The notes under the pieces are model-generated. The model saw only the letters and a list, made by a program, of their open reading frames with translations, was not told where the DNA came from and searched no databases. Source: Streptomyces alanosinicus (lineage in GTDB: Bacteria > Actinomycetota > Actinomycetes > Streptomycetales > Streptomycetaceae). From it: a DNA stretch of 64,000 nt. Positions 45,096-54,021 of this stretch are shown here, in pieces. Position 1 is the first letter of the stretch, and every line of letters begins with the position of its first letter. The stretch spans positions 186,001 to 250,000 of the forward strand of contig NZ_BMVG01000004.1 in the NCBI RefSeq assembly GCF_014650595.1, in the 5' to 3' direction. The position numbers were made by a program, and so were the translations under genes.

Positions 45096-47617
45096 TGCGG
45101 GTCCCGCTTTCTTGGCTGCGGGAGTACGTCGACCTGCCGGCGACGGAATCCGGCCGCGACGTCCAGGAGAAGCTCGTCTCGGCCGGGCTCGAGGTCGAGA
45201 CCGTCGAGCAGCTCGGCGCCGACCTCAAGGGCCCGCTGGTCGTCGGCCGGGTGCTGACGATCGAGGAGCTGACGGAGTTCAAGAAGCCGATCCGCTTCTG
45301 CACCGTCGACGTCGGCCAGGCCAACGGCACCGGCGAGCCCCAGGAGATCGTCTGCGGCGCCCGTAACTTCGCGGTCGGCGACAAGGTCGTCGTGGTCCTG
45401 CCCGGCGCCACGCTCCCCGGCGGCTTCTCCATCGCCGCCCGCAAGACCTACGGCAAGGTCTCGCACGGCATGATCTGCTCCAGCGACGAGCTGGGCATGG
45501 GCGACGACGGCAACCACGGCATCATCGTGCTGCCGCCGGAGACCGAGGTCGGCAGGGACGCCATCGAGCTGCTGGAGCTGGTCGACGAGGTCCTGGACAT
45601 CGCCGTCACCGCCAACCGCGGCGACTGCCTGTCCATCCGCGGCGTCGCCCGTGAGGCCGCCATCGCCTACGGCCTGCCGCTGCGCGACCCGGCCCTGATC
45701 GACGTACCCGCCCCGAACGCCTACGGCTACCCGGTCCAGGTCACGGACCCGTTCGGCTGCGACCGCTTCACCGCGCGCACGGTCACCGGCCTGCGCCCCG
45801 AGGCCCGCTCCCCGATCTGGCTCCAGCGCCGGCTGCAGAAGGTCGGCATGCGCCCGATCTCGCTCGCCGTCGACGTCACGAACTACGTGATGATGGAGCT
45901 GGGCCAGCCGCTGCACGCCTACGACCGCTCCCTCGTCCAGGGCACGATCGGGGTGCGCCGGGCCGCGGAGGGCGAGAAGCTCGTCACCCTCGACGGCGTC
46001 GAGCGCACGCTGCACGCCGAGGACCTGGTCATCACCGACGACCGCGGCCCGATCGGCCTGGCCGGTGTCATGGGCGGCGCCAACACCGAGATCGCGGACC
46101 ACGAGGTCACCGAGAACGGCGTGAACGGCACGACCGACGTCGTCATCGAGGCGGCCCACTTCGACGCCGTCGCGATCGCCCGTACGTCCCGCCGGCACCG
46201 GCTGCTGTCCGAGGCGTCGCGCCGCTTCGAGCGCGGCGTCGACCCGCAGGCCGCGGCGGCCGCCGCGCAGCGCACCGTGGACCTGCTGGTGCTGCTCGCG
46301 GGCGGTACCGCGGAGGCCGGGGTCACCGAGGTCATCGCGCCCTCCGCGCCGCACACCCTCACCGTCGCGGCCGACCACCCGGACAAGGTGGCGGGTGTCC
46401 GCTACGGCCGTGAGACGGTCGTGCGCCGCCTGCAGGAGGTCGGCTGCGACGTCTACGGGCAGGACGAGCTGATCGTCACCGTCCCGTCCTGGCGCCCCGA
46501 CCTGGTCGACCCGAACGACCTCGCCGAAGAGGTCATCCGCCTCGAAGGCTATGAGAACCTGCCGTCCACGCTGCCCAGGCTCCCCTCGGGCCGCGGCCTG
46601 ACCCACCGGCAGCGGCTGCACCGCCGGGCCGGCCGCGCGCTGGCCGGCGCGGGCTATGTGGAGGCGCCGAACTACCCCTTCGTCGGCGAGCAGATCTTCG
46701 ACCAGCTCGGCCTGGCGTCCGACGACCCGGCCCGCCGCGTCGTCAAGCTGGTCAACCCGCTCAGCGACGAGGAGCCCGCGCTCCGCACCACGCTGCTGCC
46801 GGGCCTGCTCGGTGCGCTGCGGCGCAACGACGGCCGGGGCTCGCACGACCTGGCGCTGTTCGAGACGGGTCTGGTCTTCCACCCGCGCGAGGAGCAGCGC
46901 ACCGCCGTGCACCTGCCGGTCGACCGGCGGCCCACGGACGAGGAGATCGCCGTGCTCGACGCCGCGCTGCCCGAGCAGCCGCGGCACGTGGCCGTCGTGC
47001 TCAGCGGCGCCCGTGAGCAGGCCGGCTGGTGGGGCGAGGGCCGTCCGGCCGGCTGGGCCGACGTGATCGACGCCGCGCGCGCCGTCGCCCGTGAGGCCGG
47101 TGCGGACCTGGTCGTGCGCAAGGGCCAGTACGGCCCCTGGCACCCGGGCCGCTGCGCCGAGCTGCTGGTCGTCGCCGACGGTACGGAGCAGACCGTGGGC
47201 CACGCGGGAGAACTGCACCCGCGTGTGGTGAAGGCTCTCGGTCTGCCCGAGCGCACCTGTGCGATGGAGCTGAACCTGGACGCCCTTGAGGCGGTGGGCG
47301 ACGGTGTCCCGCAGGCACCGCGGATCTCCACGTTCCCGGTCGCCACCCAGGATGTCGCCCTCGTCGTCGAGATGCCGGTCCCGGCCGCGGACGTCGAGGC
47401 CGCGCTGCGCGAGGGCGCGGGTGAACTCCTGGAGTCCATCCGGCTGTTCGACGTGTACGAGAACGCCGAGCAGCTGGGTGACGGCAGGAAGTCGCTGGCG
47501 TACGCGCTCCGCTTCCGGGCCGGTGACCGGACGCTGACGGTGGACGAGGCGTCGGCGGCGCGGGACGCGGCGGTCGCCCTCGCGGGCGAGCGGACCGGAG
47601 CGGTGCTGCGCGGCTGA
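45095..47617 (+). CDS. pheT: Phenylalanyl-tRNA synthetase beta subunit
   Basis: 840 residues. Domain order: N-terminal B1, a tRNA-binding EMAP-like domain ([11 protein letters not shown]...[44 protein letters not shown]), the B3/B4 editing region ([39 protein letters not shown]), B5 ([24 protein letters not shown]), the catalytic-like core and a C-terminal ferredoxin-fold anticodon-binding domain ([28 protein letters not shown]). It makes the alpha2-beta2 enzyme with PheS and removes mischarged Tyr. It is translationally coupled to pheS and is followed by a strong terminator. Confidence 0.97.
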
Positions 47618-47637
47618 TCGCCGTAGAGGTTCTGCGA

Positions 47638-47670
47638 GCGGCCGGCCACGGGCATTCCGTGGCCGGCCGC
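47638..47670 (+). terminator. Strong terminator after pheT
   Basis: Perfect 14-bp stem GCGGCCGGCCACGG / CCGTGGCCGGCCGC with the five-base loop GCATT, 20 nt past the pheT stop. One of the most stable hairpins in the window. Confidence 0.88.
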
Positions 47671-47864
47671 CCCCATGCGGGGAAAGCCCGGTCACCCCTT
47701 CGGCGAGCTGCATAAATGCGAGTTGACCGACGGAGGATCACTCGATCGGGTGGGAACTCATGGCGATCCGGTCTCCTCGGGCCATGGCGTAGACAGAATC
47801 GGACCGGCCTTTCGGGGTCGGTCCGTCTGCTCTGTCAGGGACTTCTCCATGGGGGACCAGAGGC

Positions 47865-48938
47865 ATGATCCGCATCAAGGCACGGGCACCCACCGCACGG
47901 GGAGCCGTACTGCCCACCGTCTGGGGCGCCGCGGCGGTCGCCTACAAGTTCGGCTGTCCGCTCGCCCAGCAGAACGGGCTCGGGGCGCGCATCGTCACCA
48001 GCGCCGTGTTCCTCGCCGTCGGCACCGGGCTCATCTTCCACGTCCGCCGCGCGCTGCTGTGTGAGCTGCGCCAGGCCCGCCGGGTGGCGCGGGCCGCGCA
48101 GAGCGTCGTACTGCGGCCGTTGCCGCCGCGCCTCGACGGGCTGAACATAGCCGCGGCCCAGCTGTCCGCCGACCGGGGCGCCTGCGTCGGGGGTGATCTG
48201 TACGAGGCGATCGCCACCGAGCACGGGGTGCGGGTGGTGATGGGCGATGTGCGCGGGCACGGGCTGGCCGCCCTCGGCACCGTCGCCGCCGTCCTCGGCA
48301 GTTTCCGCGAGGCGGCCCACGACGAGCCCGAACTCGGCGGCGTCCTGCGCCGGCTGGAGCGCGCCCTCGCCCGGCATCTGCGCGAGCGGGCCCGCGCCGA
48401 GCACCCGTGCCACGGCGGCACGGACCCCGACCACCCGGTGGCCGAGGAGTTCGTCACGGTGCTCCTCCTGGAGATCGGCCGGGACGGCGAGCTGCGCGCC
48501 CTCAACTGCGGCCATCCGTGGCCGTACCGGATCAGCGGTGCACGGGTCGAGCCGTTGACGCGCGTCGATCCGCTTCCGCCGCTGGGTCCGTTTCCGCTGC
48601 CGTCGGTGCTGGAGGCCCACGCCTGCGGACCACTGCGGCGCGGTGACTCCTTGGTCCTGTTCACCGACGGTGTGGAGGACGCCCGGGATGCCCGGGGCCG
48701 TTTCTTCTCACTGCCGGAGGTGCTCCGCAAGGCCGTCAGCGATCAGTCCGTGTCGCCCCAGGCGGTCCTGCGCACGGTCTTCACGGCCCTGCTGCACCAC
48801 ACGGCCGGCAGCCCCACGGACGACATAGCGCTCCTGGTCCTGCGGAACGATCGAAGCAGGGAGGGGCGCAACTGCCCAGGGGCGCGGGGAACTGCGCGAC
48901 CAGCCACATCGCACCCGCAGCCGACGACGCGCCGCTAG
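47865..48938 (+). CDS. SpoIIE-type PP2C phosphatase, membrane-bound
   Basis: 357 residues. Two hydrophobic N-terminal helices (about 14-30 and 42-62) precede a SpoIIE/RsbU catalytic domain: GLNIAAAQLSADRGACVGGDLYEA, VVMGDVRGHGLAALGTVAAVLGSF, RALNCGHPWPYRI, SLVLFTDGVEDARDARGRFF and SPTDDIALLVL, with the metal-binding Asp residues in place. Such enzymes dephosphorylate anti-anti-sigma factors, and no anti-sigma gene is adjacent. The final 25 or so residues (REGRNCPGARGTARPATSHP) come from dispersed repeat copy E. The fold ends at LVLRNDR, so this tail is probably a recent addition with no function. Confidence 0.92.
   Translation: MIRIKARAPTARGAVLPTVWGAAAVAYKFGCPLAQQNGLGARIVTSAVFLAVGTGLIFHVRRALLCELRQARRVARAAQSVVLRPLPPRLDGLNIAAAQLSADRGACVGGDLYEAIATEHGVRVVMGDVRGHGLAALGTVAAVLGSFREAAHDEPELGGVLRRLERALARHLRERARAEHPCHGGTDPDHPVAEEFVTVLLLEIGRDGELRALNCGHPWPYRISGARVEPLTRVDPLPPLGPFPLPSVLEAHACGPLRRGDSLVLFTDGVEDARDARGRFFSLPEVLRKAVSDQSVSPQAVLRTVFTALLHHTAGSPTDDIALLVLRNDRSREGRNCPGARGTARPATSHPQPTTRR
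48875..48908 (+). repeat. Dispersed repeat, copy E (inside the phosphatase 3' end)
   Basis: CCCAGGGGCGCGGGGAACTG followed by CGCGACCAGCCACA, the clearest copy in the window. It lies inside the last codons of the PP2C gene and encodes its tail. Confidence 0.88.
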
Positions 48939-48961
48939 CCGCGGCCCGTTGTCGCCCCCGC

Positions 48962-49007
48962 CTGGCCGAGCCACCGCTTTTCGAGGGGGAGCCGGTGGCT
49001 CGGCCAG
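48962..49007 (+). terminator. Strong hairpin after the PP2C gene
   Basis: Perfect 15-bp stem CTGGCCGAGCCACCG / CGGTGGCTCGGCCAG with a 16-base loop, beginning 23 nt past the stop. Confidence 0.85.
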
Positions 49008-49151
49008 TCTCTTGCGAGGTTTCCCAGTGAACCGGCACCGCCACTCTCCGCGACAGTGTGCGTACGCAGCGGATGCGGGCACTCCGTTCACACCCCGTGT
49101 GAAGGCGGGCACACTACGCTGAACCGCACCAGGCCACTCGGGGGGCATCCC

Positions 49152-50492
49152 ATGCAGCCCAACACTCTTCTCGACGCGATCCTGGACGAGGCGGGGATCT
49201 CGCACGCCGGTCTCGCCGCCCATGTGAACCAGGCCGGCCGCGGCCGGGGACTCGCGCTCCGTTACGAACACACCGCCGTGGCACGGTGGTTGAAGGGCCA
49301 GCGGCCGCGCGGCCAGGTCCCGGACCTGATCTGCGAGGTGCTCGCCGGCCGTCTGCACCGCCCCGTCACCCTCGACGACATCGGCCTCGGCGTACCCGGC
49401 GAGCCCAGCACCCCGCACGTCGGCTCGCTGAACGGCTTCGTGGAGCGGGCCACCGCCCTGTGGCGCTCCGACGAACAGCAGCGGCCGCATGTGCTGGGCG
49501 CGCCCGCCGTCACCGGGACCCCGGCCGTCATGCCGGTGTGGGAGTGGGAGAACCCGCCGGAGGACGTCGATGTCTCGCGCGGCGGCCGGCACCGGGTCAC
49601 CACGGCCGACATCGAGATGCTGCGGGCCGCGCGGACGCACTACGAGCAGATGTACCGCAAGGCCGGCGGCATCGCGACCCGCACCCGGATCGTCGGCTTC
49701 CTCAACGCCGAGGCGGCGCCGCTGCTGCGCGGCAGCTACACCGACGCCACCGGACGCCAACTGCACCGGGCGACCGGCGGGTTGGTGGCCGTCGCCGGCA
49801 TCTGCGCGTACGACTCCGACGCCCACGGTCTGGCCCAGCGCTACTTCCACCAGGCGCTGCGACTGGCGAAGGCCAGCGGGGACCGGGGCCTTGGGGCGTA
49901 TGTCATAGCACTGCTGGTCAACCAGTCGCTGTTCATGCGGGAGTACCGGCAGGCCGTCGCCTTCGCCGAGGCCGCGCTGCGGGCCGCCGGCAAGCACATC
50001 ACCCCGGCGCTCGCCTCGGACCTGTACGCGATGCAGGCCAAGGCGTACGCCCACCTCGGCGACTCCGGGGCCGCCCTGTCCTGCATCCGGCGCGCGGAGA
50101 CGGCCGCCGAGCGGATCCGGCGCGGCTACGAGCCCGACGAGACCGGCTATGTCCAGCCGGGCCTGGTCAACGTCCAGGTGGCCGAGGCGCTGCTCAGCCT
50201 CGGCGAGCTGGCCGCCGCCCGGGAGCACGCCGCGGCCGCGGTCGACAACCCCGCCCATGACCGGGGGCGGGTGCACCGGCTCGCCATGCTCAGCACCATC
50301 GAGCTGCGCCAGGGCAACGCGGACAACGCGGTCGCCACCGCCGTGCAGATGGCCGAGCAGGCCCGCGGGATGGAGTCCCAGCGGCTGCGCGACAGACTCC
50401 GCGCGGTACGCGAACATCTGGTGCGCTGTGGCTCGGCCGGGACCGCCGAGGCCGCCGAACTCATCGACGGGGCACTGCGCGTACCGCTGTAG
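49152..50492 (+). CDS. TPR-containing regulator resembling NsdA
   Basis: 446 residues from the ATG at 49152 (MQPNTLLDAILDEAGISHAGLAAHVNQAGRG). The N-terminal 90 residues look like a diverged helix-turn-helix (GISHAGLAAHVNQ...YEHTAVARWLKGQRPRGQVPDLICEVLAGRL). From about residue 230 the chain is a run of TPR-like helix pairs (GLAQRYFHQALRLAKASGDRGLGAYV, YRQAVAFAEAALRAAG, AKAYAHLGDSGAALSCIRRAET, GELAAAREHAAAAVDNP). This architecture is that of NsdA and relatives, which hold back differentiation and antibiotic production in S. coelicolor. Whether this paralogue does the same is not known. A NUDIX gene follows 65 nt later. Confidence 0.82.
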   Translation: MQPNTLLDAILDEAGISHAGLAAHVNQAGRGRGLALRYEHTAVARWLKGQRPRGQVPDLICEVLAGRLHRPVTLDDIGLGVPGEPSTPHVGSLNGFVERATALWRSDEQQRPHVLGAPAVTGTPAVMPVWEWENPPEDVDVSRGGRHRVTTADIEMLRAARTHYEQMYRKAGGIATRTRIVGFLNAEAAPLLRGSYTDATGRQLHRATGGLVAVAGICAYDSDAHGLAQRYFHQALRLAKASGDRGLGAYVIALLVNQSLFMREYRQAVAFAEAALRAAGKHITPALASDLYAMQAKAYAHLGDSGAALSCIRRAETAAERIRRGYEPDETGYVQPGLVNVQVAEALLSLGELAAAREHAAAAVDNPAHDRGRVHRLAMLSTIELRQGNADNAVATAVQMAEQARGMESQRLRDRLRAVREHLVRCGSAGTAEAAELIDGALRVPL

Positions 50493-50557
50493 GCCCACTG
50501 TGGGTGCACCGTCCCTGCTGCGATATTGCCACTTACTCGGCGGAAGGTGGCAGAACC

Positions 50558-51085
50558 GTGCAGTGGACGAAACAGAACGAACAAACTGTGTATGCAAATC
50601 GCTGGTTCAGCGTCAATCTCGCTGATGTCGAGCTGCCGGACGGCCGGCACCTCGACCACTTCCTGATCCGGCTGCGGCCCGTGGCCGTGGCCACCGTGGT
50701 CAACGGCGCGGGCGAGGTGCTGCTGCTGTGGCGGCACCGCTTCATCACCGACAGCTGGGGGTGGGAACTGGCCGCGGGCGTCGTGGAGGACGGCGAGGAC
50801 ATCGCGAGCGCGGCCGCCAGGGAACTGGAGGAGGAGACCGGATGGCGGCCGGGACCCCTGCACCACCTCATGACCGTGGAGCCGTCCAACGGTCTCACCG
50901 ACGCCCGGCACCACATCTACTGGTCCGACCGGGGCGAGTACATCGGGCATCCCGTGGACGACTTCGAGTCGGACCGCCGGGAATGGGTCCCCCTCAAACT
51001 CGTCCCCGACATGATCGCTCGTGGGGAGGTCCCGGCCGCCAACATGGCGGCCGCGTTACTCCTGCTGCACCACCTCAGGCTCTAG
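50558..51085 (+). CDS. NUDIX hydrolase with a TTA codon
   Basis: 175 residues from a GTG with GGAAGG about ten bases upstream. The Nudix box is complete: GVVEDGEDIASAAARELEEETGW fits GX5EX7REUXEEXGU. The surrounding text (VNGAGEVLLLWRHRFITDSWGWELAAG) resembles ADP-ribose/ NDP-sugar pyrophosphatases. It hydrolyses a nucleoside diphosphate linked to another group, using Mg. Codon 167 is TTA (51056-51058), so the C-terminus is made only when bldA tRNA is present. Its TAG stop shares the palindrome CTAG with the stop of the small convergent gene. Confidence 0.9.
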   Translation: MQWTKQNEQTVYANRWFSVNLADVELPDGRHLDHFLIRLRPVAVATVVNGAGEVLLLWRHRFITDSWGWELAAGVVEDGEDIASAAARELEEETGWRPGPLHHLMTVEPSNGLTDARHHIYWSDRGEYIGHPVDDFESDRREWVPLKLVPDMIARGEVPAANMAAALLLLHHLRL

Positions 51086-51339
51086 CGGGCCAGCGCCTGC
51101 CAGACCGTCACGACGAGGGCGCCGAGGGCCGTGAGCGCGGCGAGTGAGGGCAGTGGCCAGCGTGCGTGTTCCAGGGTGATCATCCGGGAGTTCAGCTCGT
51201 CCACTTCCTTGGCGGTCTCCTTGGCGCGGTGACTGAGCAGGGCCAGCCCTCCCTCGACGCGGGCGTAGGCGACGTCGAGGCGGCGCCGTAACTCTGCGAG
51301 TTCCTCGTGGGCCACGAAGTGATCGGAGTCGGTGGTCAC
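51082..51339 (-). CDS. Small tail-anchored coiled-coil protein with a TTA codon
   Basis: 85 residues from a GTG with GAGAGG upstream. Residues 10-55 are a charged heptad-like helix (HEELAELRRRLDVAYARVEGGLALLSHRAKETAKEVDELNSRMITLEHA). One C-terminal transmembrane helix follows (LPSLAALTALGALVVTVWQALAR). Codon 17 is TTA (51289-51291 on the other strand). Function unknown; the coiled coil suggests a partner. It ends in the same CTAG as the NUDIX gene, so the two genes overlap by four bases. Confidence 0.75.
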   Translation of the reverse strand: MTTDSDHFVAHEELAELRRRLDVAYARVEGGLALLSHRAKETAKEVDELNSRMITLEHARWPLPSLAALTALGALVVTVWQALAR

Positions 51340-51532
51340 GGGTTCATTCCTCTCTGTGGCCGAATGTGGTCCTCCACATCCGTTGCATGGGCATGGAGAG
51401 TCAACCCGCCTGGTAGGCGCACGGGGAGCGTGTGCGAAGGGCATATGCGAGCCCGGCGCGCACACGGGGAGTGAAACGCACGGGCCCGGCACCGAGAGCG
51501 GTGCCGGGCCCAGGCGTCGTGGCTCTGCGTGG

Positions 51533-52408
51533 TCAGCCGTATGTGTAGAAGCCCGAGCCGGTCTTCCGGCCCAGCCGGCCCGCCTCGACCATGCGCTGCA
51601 GCAGCGGGGGAGCGGCGTACAGCGGCTCCTTGTACTCGGCGTACATCGAGTTGGCGATGGAGACGATGGTGTCCAGGCCGATCAGGTCGGACAGCTTCAG
51701 CGGGCCCATCGGGTGGGCGCAGCCCATCTCCATGCCGTTGTCGATGTCCTCGCGGCTCGCGATGCCCGACTCGAACATCCGGATCGCGGAGAGCAGATAG
51801 GGCACCAGCAGCGCGTTGACCACGAAACCGGAGCGGTCCTGGGCGCGGATGGCGTGCTTGCCGAGCACCTTCTCGGCGAAGACCTGGGCGCGGCTGAGGG
51901 TGCCCTCGGAGGTGGTGAGCGCCGGGATCAGCTCGACCAGCTGCTGCACCGGGGCCGGGTTGAAGAAGTGGATGCCGACCACATGGTCCGGGCGTGAGGT
52001 GGCGACCGCCAGCTTCACCAGCGGGATCGAGGAGGTGTTGGAGGCGAGGATCGCGTCCGGGCGGGTCACCACCTGGTCGAGCACCTGGAAGATCTCCGTC
52101 TTCACCGCCTCGCTCTCCACCACGGCCTCGATCACGAGGTCACGGTCGGCGAACTCGCCGAGGTCCGTGGTGAAGCCCAGCCGCGCCTGCGTGGCCGCCC
52201 GCTCCTCCTCGCTGATCTTGCCGCGCTCGGCGGCCTTGGCCAGGGAGCTGAGCAGCCGGGTACGGCCGATCTCCAGGGCCTCGCCGGTGGTCTCGGCGAC
52301 CTTCACGTCCAGTCCCGCGCGGGCGCACACCTCGGCGATGCCCGCGCCCATCTGGCCGCAGCCCACGACTCCGACGCGCGCGATATCTCCCGATGGGAAG
52401 CCTGTCAC
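51533..52408 (-). CDS. 3-Hydroxybutyryl-CoA dehydrogenase
   Basis: 291 residues from a GTG with GAAGGGGA upstream. The NAD-binding loop is VGVVGCGQMGAGIAEVCARAG, and IHFFNPAPVQQLVELIPALTTSEGTL with FVVNALLVPYLLSAIRMFESGIAS and DNGMEMGCAHPMGPLKLSDLIGLD are the 3HCDH signatures, including the catalytic His in GIHFFNP. It interconverts 3-hydroxybutyryl-CoA and acetoacetyl-CoA, feeding the ethylmalonyl-CoA or butyryl-CoA routes. It stands alone, with no thiolase or reductase beside it. Confidence 0.95.
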   Translation of the reverse strand: MTGFPSGDIARVGVVGCGQMGAGIAEVCARAGLDVKVAETTGEALEIGRTRLLSSLAKAAERGKISEEERAATQARLGFTTDLGEFADRDLVIEAVVESEAVKTEIFQVLDQVVTRPDAILASNTSSIPLVKLAVATSRPDHVVGIHFFNPAPVQQLVELIPALTTSEGTLSRAQVFAEKVLGKHAIRAQDRSGFVVNALLVPYLLSAIRMFESGIASREDIDNGMEMGCAHPMGPLKLSDLIGLDTIVSIANSMYAEYKEPLYAAPPLLQRMVEAGRLGRKTGSGFYTYG

Positions 52409-52578
52409 ATCGTCCCCTTCGCTGGTTCTCCGGCTCGATGGCAGGACCTCCGGGTTCGGCGCCTGCTCCGATCGTGCACGTTACCGCCAAGTATCGATGA
52501 TCGATCGGCCGGGTGGGGGCAAGCTGGGGCGCGAGACGATCCGTGATGGAGCGGATCCGGAGCGTATGGGGTGTGCAG

Positions 52579-53805
52579 ATGGGGCATCTGTCACGGCGGG
52601 CCTTCGCCCTGGCCGCGCTGTCGACGCTGGCGGCGGCCCCGGACGCGGCGGCCGCAGCGGGTGGACGGCCGCGCGCCGACGCCGAGATGCGGGGTGTGTG
52701 GCTCGCCACGGTGTCCAACCGGGACTGGCCCTCCAAGCGCGGCCTTTCGGCGGCCGCGCAGCGCAAGGAGCTGATCGCCCACCTCGACAAGGCCCACCGT
52801 GACCGGCTCAACACGGTGATCCTCCAGGTGCGGCCCACCGCCGACGCCCTGTGGCCGTCCCCGCACGAGCCGTGGTCCGAGTACCTCACCGGCACCCAGG
52901 GCCGCAGCCCCGGCTGGGACCCGCTGGGCACCGCGGTGAAGGAGGCCCATGCCCGGGGCCTGCACCTGCACGCCTGGTTCAATCCGTACCGGATCGCCAC
53001 GCACGGCGACCCCGGGCGGCTCGCCGCCTCGCACCCGGCCCGCAAACACCCCGACTGGGCGGTGCGCTACGGCGGAAAGCTCTACTACAACCCCGGTCTG
53101 CCCCAGGTCCGCGCCTTCGTCCAGCGGGCGATGCTCGACGCGGTCGCCAGGTATCCCCTGGACGGTGTCCACTTCGACGACTACTTCTACCCCTACCCGG
53201 TCGCCGGGCAGACCTTCGACGACGACGAGGCCTACGACCGGTACGGCGGCGACTTCGCCGACCGGGCCGCGTGGCGGCGGGACAACATCGACAAGCTGGT
53301 GAAGGAGACGGCCGCCGCCGTCAAGCGGGTCCGGCCCGGCACCCGGTTCGGGATCAGCCCGTTCGGGGTGTGGCGCAACGCCTCACGCGACGCGCGCGGC
53401 TCGGACACCCGGGCGGGAGTGCAGACGTACGACGATCTGTACGCGGACACCCGGGCCTGGGTGCGGGGGCACTGGATCGACTACATCGTCCCTCAGCTGT
53501 ACTGGAACATCGGCTACGCCACCGCCGACTACGCGAAGCTCGTCGAGTGGTGGGCGGCGGCCGCCCAGGGGACCAGGACACAGCTCTACGTCGGCGAGGC
53601 CCTGTACAAGGCCGGGGCGGCCGGGCAGCCCGCGGCCTGGCACGACCCGGCCGAGCTGTCCCGGCACCTCACCCTCGCGGCCCGGCACCCGCAGGTGCGC
53701 GGGCATGTGTTCTTCGCCGCCAAGGACGTGGCGGCCGACCCTGTCGGGGCGATGTCACGGGTGATCGCCGACCACTACGGGCGATCGGCGAAACCGCCCC
53801 GCTGA
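52579..53805 (+). CDS. Tat-exported GH10-like (GHL10) glycosidase-like protein
   Basis: 408 residues. The ATG at 52579 is preferred because the twin-arginine signal (HLSRRAFALAALSTLAAAP) then begins close to the start; ATG 52549 is an alternative. The mature protein is a TIM barrel of the GHL10 type (formerly DUF187): EMRGVWLATVSNRDWPSK, DRLNTVILQVRPTADALWPS, GLHLHAWFNPYRI, LDGVHFDDYFYPY, ISPFGVWRN and DYIVPQLYWNIGY. Relatives are thought to act on glycans, and some on peptidoglycan or acidic sugars, but the substrate is unproven. Its 3' end overlaps the DUF1918 gene by 31 nt on the opposite strand. Confidence 0.88.
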   Translation: MGHLSRRAFALAALSTLAAAPDAAAAAGGRPRADAEMRGVWLATVSNRDWPSKRGLSAAAQRKELIAHLDKAHRDRLNTVILQVRPTADALWPSPHEPWSEYLTGTQGRSPGWDPLGTAVKEAHARGLHLHAWFNPYRIATHGDPGRLAASHPARKHPDWAVRYGGKLYYNPGLPQVRAFVQRAMLDAVARYPLDGVHFDDYFYPYPVAGQTFDDDEAYDRYGGDFADRAAWRRDNIDKLVKETAAAVKRVRPGTRFGISPFGVWRNASRDARGSDTRAGVQTYDDLYADTRAWVRGHWIDYIVPQLYWNIGYATADYAKLVEWWAAAAQGTRTQLYVGEALYKAGAAGQPAAWHDPAELSRHLTLAARHPQVRGHVFFAAKDVAADPVGAMSRVIADHYGRSAKPPR

Positions 53806-54002
53806 TCCGTCATCTGCTCGTTCCGGTGCTTGACCTGGCAGTCGGGTCCCGGGGACATGATCGCCTCGTGCCCGTCCTCGAACCGGACGCGGTACGGCGG
53901 ATTTCCCTCGGTACCCAGTACTTCGACTACTTCGGTGACCTGGTCGTGTTGGCCGACCACCCTGCCGTGCTGGACAAGCCGGTCGCCCTTGGATGCGCGC
54001 AT
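53775..54002 (-). CDS. DUF1918 protein
   Basis: 75 residues from an ATG with GAGGAGGG upstream. The sequence ASKGDRLVQHGRVVGQHDQVTEVVEVLGTEGNPPYRVRFEDGHEAIMSPGPDCQV is the DUF1918 barrel-like domain, found across actinobacteria and of unknown function. An SH3-like fold and nucleic-acid or partner binding are often suggested. It runs antisense to the last 31 nt of the GHL10 gene, and lies 19 nt upstream (same strand) of the DMT transporter's stop. Confidence 0.85.
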   Translation of the reverse strand: MRASKGDRLVQHGRVVGQHDQVTEVVEVLGTEGNPPYRVRFEDGHEAIMSPGPDCQVKHRNEQMTDQRGGFADRP

Positions 54003-54021
54003 CTGCAGGCCCTCCTCGTGA

